From the NCBI RefSeq assembly GCF_000423885.1, contig NZ_AUIV01000020.1, positions 26,297 through 90,296 of the forward strand: a stretch of 64,000 bases of DNA. The letters are read 5' to 3'. The translations under genes and the position numbers were made by a program. The stretch is from Thermomonas fusca DSM 15424. Its GTDB lineage: Bacteria; Pseudomonadota; Gammaproteobacteria; Xanthomonadales; Xanthomonadaceae. The notes below the pieces were generated by a model. It had not been told where the DNA came from. It did not search any database and saw nothing but the letters and a program-made list of their open reading frames with translations. Each line of letters starts with the position of its first letter. The stretch's first letter is position 1. Below, piece by piece: positions 61,211-64,000 of this stretch.

Positions 61211-62005
61211 ATGCGTCGTTCGCTGCTCGCCCTCGCGCTTTCGTTTGCCGCCTTGCCCGCGTTCGCGGCCATGCAGGCCAAGCCGGTCGAATGGACGGTG
61301 GGCAAGGACCGTTTCAGCGGCTACGTGGTCTATGACGATGCGTCGACGGCGAAGCGGCCCGGGCTGGTGATGGTGCCGAACTGGATGGGCGTCACCGACG
61401 ATGCGGTGGCGCGCGCCAAGGCGGTGGCCGGGGCCGACTACGTGGTGCTGGTGGCGGATGTGTACGGCAAGGGCCGTCAGCCCGCCAACGCGGGCGAGGC
61501 CGGCAAGCTGGCCGGCGGCCTGCGCGGCGACAATCGCGCCGCGCTGCGAGCGCGCATCGATGCCGCGGTGGCCACGCTGAAAGCGCAGGCCGGCAGTGCG
61601 CCGCTGGATGCGGAAAAGATCGGCGCGTTCGGCTTCTGCTTCGGCGGGTCCACCGTGCTGGAGCTTGCGCGCAGCGGCGCCGAGCTGGCCGGTGTGGTCA
61701 GCCTGCACGGCGGGCTGGCGCCCGGCGCGAAATCGGCGACCGCCGCGGCGGTGAAGACGCCGTTGCTGGTGCTGAATGGCGCCGACGACAAAGCGGTTCC
61801 CGACAGCGACATCGTCGCCTTCGAGCAGGAGATGGACGGCGCCGGCGCGGACTGGCAGTTCGTCGATTTCAGCGGCGCGGTGCACTGCTTCGCCGAGCCG
61901 TCGGCCGGCAGCGATCCCGCCAGCAACTGCCGCTACGACGAGCGCGCGGCCAGGCGCGCCTACCGGATGATGGCGGACTTCTTCCGCGAGCGGTTCGCGC
62001 TGTAG
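61211..62005 (+). CDS. Dienelactone hydrolase family protein, exported
   Basis: This 264-residue alpha/beta hydrolase has a signal peptide ending near PAFAAM. The nucleophile cysteine of dienelactone hydrolases is in GAFGFCFGGSTVLELA, the acid in NGADDKAVP, and the histidine in GAVHCFAEP. Periplasmic members have unclear substrates. It stands 130 bases after murD2 on the same strand and just before the convergent polyprenyl synthase gene, with no strong link to either. Confidence 0.88.
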   Translation: MRRSLLALALSFAALPAFAAMQAKPVEWTVGKDRFSGYVVYDDASTAKRPGLVMVPNWMGVTDDAVARAKAVAGADYVVLVADVYGKGRQPANAGEAGKLAGGLRGDNRAALRARIDAAVATLKAQAGSAPLDAEKIGAFGFCFGGSTVLELARSGAELAGVVSLHGGLAPGAKSATAAAVKTPLLVLNGADDKAVPDSDIVAFEQEMDGAGADWQFVDFSGAVHCFAEPSAGSDPASNCRYDERAARRAYRMMADFFRERFAL

Positions 62006-62044
62006 GGCAGCAGTGAGCCGGCGTGCTCGCTGCCGCGGGCCGGG

Positions 62045-63043
62045 TCAGTGGTCGCGGTTGACCGAATAACGAGCCAGCCCGCGCAGCGCATCGATATGGG
62101 CATTGCCCGGCAGCGCCGCCAGCGCGGCGTCGGCGGCATCGGCGTATTCCATTGCCCGCGCGCGGCTGTAGTCCAGGCTGCCGCAGCGGGCAATCGCCGC
62201 CTGCACCGTGGCCAGCCCGTCCAGGTCGCCGTGCTCGACGATCCGCCGCAGCTCGGCGCGCACGTTGTCGTCGCTGTGCGCCATCGCGTGGATCAGCGGC
62301 AGGGTCATCTTGCCTTCGGCCAGGTCGTCGCCAAGGTTCTTGCCCAGGGTGGCGGCGTCGGAGGCGTAGTCCAGCACGTCGTCGGCGATCTGGAAGGCGT
62401 AGCCCAGCGCCAGCCCGTAATCGTGCAGCGCCTGCTGGCTGGCTGCGTCGGCGCCGGCCAGCAGCGCGCCCAGGCGGGTGGCGGCGGCGAACAGGATCGC
62501 GGTCTTGCGCTCGATCACGCGCAGATAGGCGGCTTCGTCGGTGTCCGGGTTGCGCACGTGCAGCAGCTGCAGCACCTCGCCCTCGGCGATCATGTTGGTG
62601 GTGTCGGCAAGGATCTTCTGCACGTCCATCCGCTCCAGCTCCACCATCAGCTGGAAGCTGCGCGAATACAGGAAATCGCCGACCAACACCGAGGCGGCGT
62701 TGCCCCAGACCGCATTGGCGGTGCTGCGGCCGCGGCGCAGGTCGGATTCGTCGACCACGTCGTCATGCAGCAGGGTGGAGGTGTGGATGAATTCCACCAC
62801 CGCGGCCAGCTGGTGGGCATCGGCGCTGCGATGGCCCAGCGCGCCGGCCGCCAGCAGCAGCAGCATCGGCCGCAGCCGCTTGCCGCCGGCGCCGACGATG
62901 TACTCGGCGATCTGGTTGACCAGCACCACGTCCGAGGCCAGCCGGCGGCGGATCAGCGCGTCCACCGCGGTCATGTCGGGCGCGGCCAGGGCCTGGATCG
63001 CCGTAAGGTCGGGCGCGGCATGCGCGAGGTCGGGAGCGGTCAT
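62045..63043 (-). CDS. ispB: Polyprenyl (octaprenyl) diphosphate synthase
   Basis: This 332-residue trans-prenyltransferase makes the side chain of ubiquinone. The two aspartate-rich motifs are LLHDDVVDESD and QIADDVLDY, with GGKRLRPMLLLLA before the first and GKMTLPLIHA near the end. Products of such enzymes are mostly octaprenyl in this family, but the chain length is not certain from sequence. A frame-compatible start 57 codons upstream is rejected as it runs into the promoter. A -10-like TATACT lies about 25 bases before the ATG. Confidence 0.92.
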   Translation of the reverse strand: MTAPDLAHAAPDLTAIQALAAPDMTAVDALIRRRLASDVVLVNQIAEYIVGAGGKRLRPMLLLLAAGALGHRSADAHQLAAVVEFIHTSTLLHDDVVDESDLRRGRSTANAVWGNAASVLVGDFLYSRSFQLMVELERMDVQKILADTTNMIAEGEVLQLLHVRNPDTDEAAYLRVIERKTAILFAAATRLGALLAGADAASQQALHDYGLALGYAFQIADDVLDYASDAATLGKNLGDDLAEGKMTLPLIHAMAHSDDNVRAELRRIVEHGDLDGLATVQAAIARCGSLDYSRARAMEYADAADAALAALPGNAHIDALRGLARYSVNRDH

Positions 63044-63162
63044 GGGCAGGATCGGCGGGGAATGCCGAAGTATAAGCGGTAGGGTGGTTTTCCGACCCCG
63101 CGGCGCGGCGTCGGCTCGCTGGCGCCGGCTATACTTCGATGCCATCGTCCACCCCGGGCGAG
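63044..63162. other. Promoter region upstream of ispB
   Basis: Two TATACTTCG sequences face opposite ways (minus strand near 63069-63074, plus strand at 63130-63135), consistent with divergent promoters for ispB and for a plus-strand gene that starts at 63163 and is now cut off. Confidence 0.45.
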
Positions 63163-63195
63163 ATGAAAAAACAGCTGTGGTATGCCAAAAGTTAG
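63163..63195 (+). pseudogene. Truncated start of a gene at the element border
   Basis: An ATG followed by KKQLWYAKS reads to a stop formed inside the first repeat copy. Only about the first seven codons look native; the rest belongs to the inserted repeat. The original gene is not recognisable from so few codons, and the ORF could also be chance. Confidence 0.4.
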
Positions 63196-63303
63196 TGATA
63201 ATTGGGGGCGCCAAGAATCAATGACTTACGGACAAGCCGTCACATATTGTTAGTGATAACTAGCTCATGTCCCAGATCAGCGCGTGCCAAAAGTTAGTGA
63301 TAA
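63183..63303 (+). repeat. Three direct copies of a TTAGTGATAA-type repeat
   Basis: TGCCAAAAGTTAGTGATAA occurs exactly at 63183-63201 and 63285-63303, and its last 11 bases (GTTAGTGATAA) at 63249-63259. All copies have the same orientation, 58 and 44 bases apart. Spaced direct repeats starting with TG resemble transposase-binding sites at ends of Tn7-, Mu- or IS21-type elements. Confidence 0.75.
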
Positions 63304-63651
63304 ATCGCGGCACGTCGCGCCAAGGGCGTAGAGAGCATATGTTAGGTACTTAAGGCGCTAGGATGAAGGCGCTCTAGACCACGAACGCTGCTCGCGCCGA
63401 CGGCAAAAGCCGAAGCGGCACGAAATTCCTCGGCCTCGCGCTCGTGCTGGTTCGCGTCTGGCCTGGGGCATCATCGACTCATTCATGGATCATTGGTTCA
63501 CGTGTAGTGTGAAGCTATGGCTAGCTTCTCTTGCTGGCAGTGTGCTAGCTAATTGAGGAGGAAGGTGGTCGCTCAGGCGCCGTATCCGTGGACTTTGATG
63601 GTCCAGAGCTAGTCTTCACCCCGTCGCCTGCTCAGGTGGGGGAACTTCGGG
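63304..63651. other. Low-GC non-coding stretch, no gene seen
   Basis: The sequence has visibly lower GC than the chromosome and no ORF over about 40 codons on either strand. It holds the repeat flank on the left and leads into the IS3-type element on the right. No RNA gene, promoter or recognised site could be supported. Confidence 0.5.
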
Positions 63652-64000
63652 TGGGTTCACCCCCGTTTTCACGGACACTTACGAGAAGGCCGATGCAGGG
63701 CCATGAGGAGTGTTCATGTCGAAGCGAAGGAAGTTCAGTGCGGAGTTCAAGCGCGGTGCGGTTGAGCAGGCTAGTCAGCCTGGGGTGAGCTGTGCCCAGG
63801 TGGCCCGGGAGCTCGGGGTCCGGGACAACTTGCTGACCCGTTGGAAGCGGGAAGCCCAGAGCCAGGGCAAGGTGGCCTTCAGCGGCACCGGGACGCCTCG
63901 GGATGAGGAACTTGTGCAACTCAAGCGCGAACTGGCGCGGGTGAAGAAGGAACGCGATTTTTTGCGAGAAGCGGCGACGTTCTTTGCCAAGGGATCATCC
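63652..64000 (+). mobile_element. Left part of an IS3-family insertion sequence (runs off the window)
   Basis: The element is inferred from the OrfA-type transposase frame beginning at 63716. The left boundary is uncertain: a TG-starting stretch with a CCCCCGTTTTCACGG core at about 63652-63677 could be the terminal inverted repeat, but the right copy is outside the window so it cannot be matched. Confidence 0.6.
63716..64000 (+). CDS. IS3-family transposase OrfA (partial, open at window end)
   Basis: 95 codons are open to the last base. MSKRRKFSAEFKRGAVEQA is the typical start of an IS3/IS911 OrfA helix-turn-helix, followed by ARELGVRDNLLTRWKRE. Near the end, ELVQLKRELARVKKERDFLR is the leucine-zipper region that leads to the frameshift into OrfB. 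GAGGAG lies five bases before the ATG. OrfB, with the DDE domain, must lie beyond base 64000. Confidence 0.9.
   Translation, partial: MSKRRKFSAEFKRGAVEQASQPGVSCAQVARELGVRDNLLTRWKREAQSQGKVAFSGTGTPRDEELVQLKRELARVKKERDFLREAATFFAKGSS

Overview
The window is high-GC, gene-dense bacterial DNA from a gammaproteobacterium, most probably of the family Xanthomonadaceae (Lysobacteraceae). This is inferred from family markers, not from a 16S gene. The markers are a fused aspartate kinase/diaminopimelate decarboxylase, the MurD2-MurL route to UDP-MurNAc-L-Ala-D-Glu, two adjacent S46 dipeptidyl peptidases, a Xanthomonas-type threonine dehydrogenase/Kbl pair, and a nucleotide pyrophosphatase/phosphodiesterase lipoprotein. 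Almost everything up to about 63.1 kb reads as ordinary chromosome. Only the last ~0.8 kb is clearly mobile DNA.

Layout. 0-9.4 kb: end of methylcitrate synthase, a glutathione transferase, a SleB-type hydrolase, 2,4-dienoyl-CoA reductase, an OmpA porin, a pseudouridine synthase, and kbl/tdh for threonine catabolism. 9.4-13.9 kb: two S46 exopeptidases, one DPP11-like and one DPP7-like. 13.9-22.6 kb: small enzymes, then folC, a SPOR protein and purF (cvpA is missing), a large perfect inverted repeat, lpxH and gltX. 22.7-25.9 kb: a zinc locus with the repressor zur, a ZnuD-like TonB receptor and a divergent MerC protein that share a Zur-box-like palindrome. 26-34.1 kb: a THX-like small protein, a dipeptidase and histidine utilisation genes (hutI, hutG, hutU), interrupted by an ogt/phosphodiesterase/TetR group. 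34.2-37.5 kb: two ATP-grasp-type proteins, a small protein and a DsbA-family oxidoreductase. 37.5-41.4 kb: an ars operon (arsR, ArsP-like permease, thioredoxin, GAPDH, arsJ) whose operator region is shared with the divergent ATP-grasp gene.

41.4-53.7 kb: DbpA helicase, DUF1615 and ClpP-fold lipoproteins, a DUF2207/LemA pair, an S4 protein, an EamA transporter, a DUF72 protein, a serine hydrolase, and an ECF sigma factor with a membrane partner. 53.8-63.0 kb: tandem PhzF proteins, the lysine fusion enzyme, murL-murD2, a dienelactone hydrolase and polyprenyl diphosphate synthase. 63.1-64.0 kb: what looks like the left end of an island. It holds a start codon cut off after a few codons, three copies of a TTAGTGATAA-type repeat resembling terminal transposase-binding sites, and the beginning of an IS3-type transposase.

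The best candidates for undescribed biology are the ATP-grasp gene sharing the ArsR control region, the Zur-box-linked MerC/TonB-receptor pair, and the repeat-bearing element end at the right border. All starts were chosen by homology, Shine-Dalgarno position and overlap with neighbours. No database search was available.
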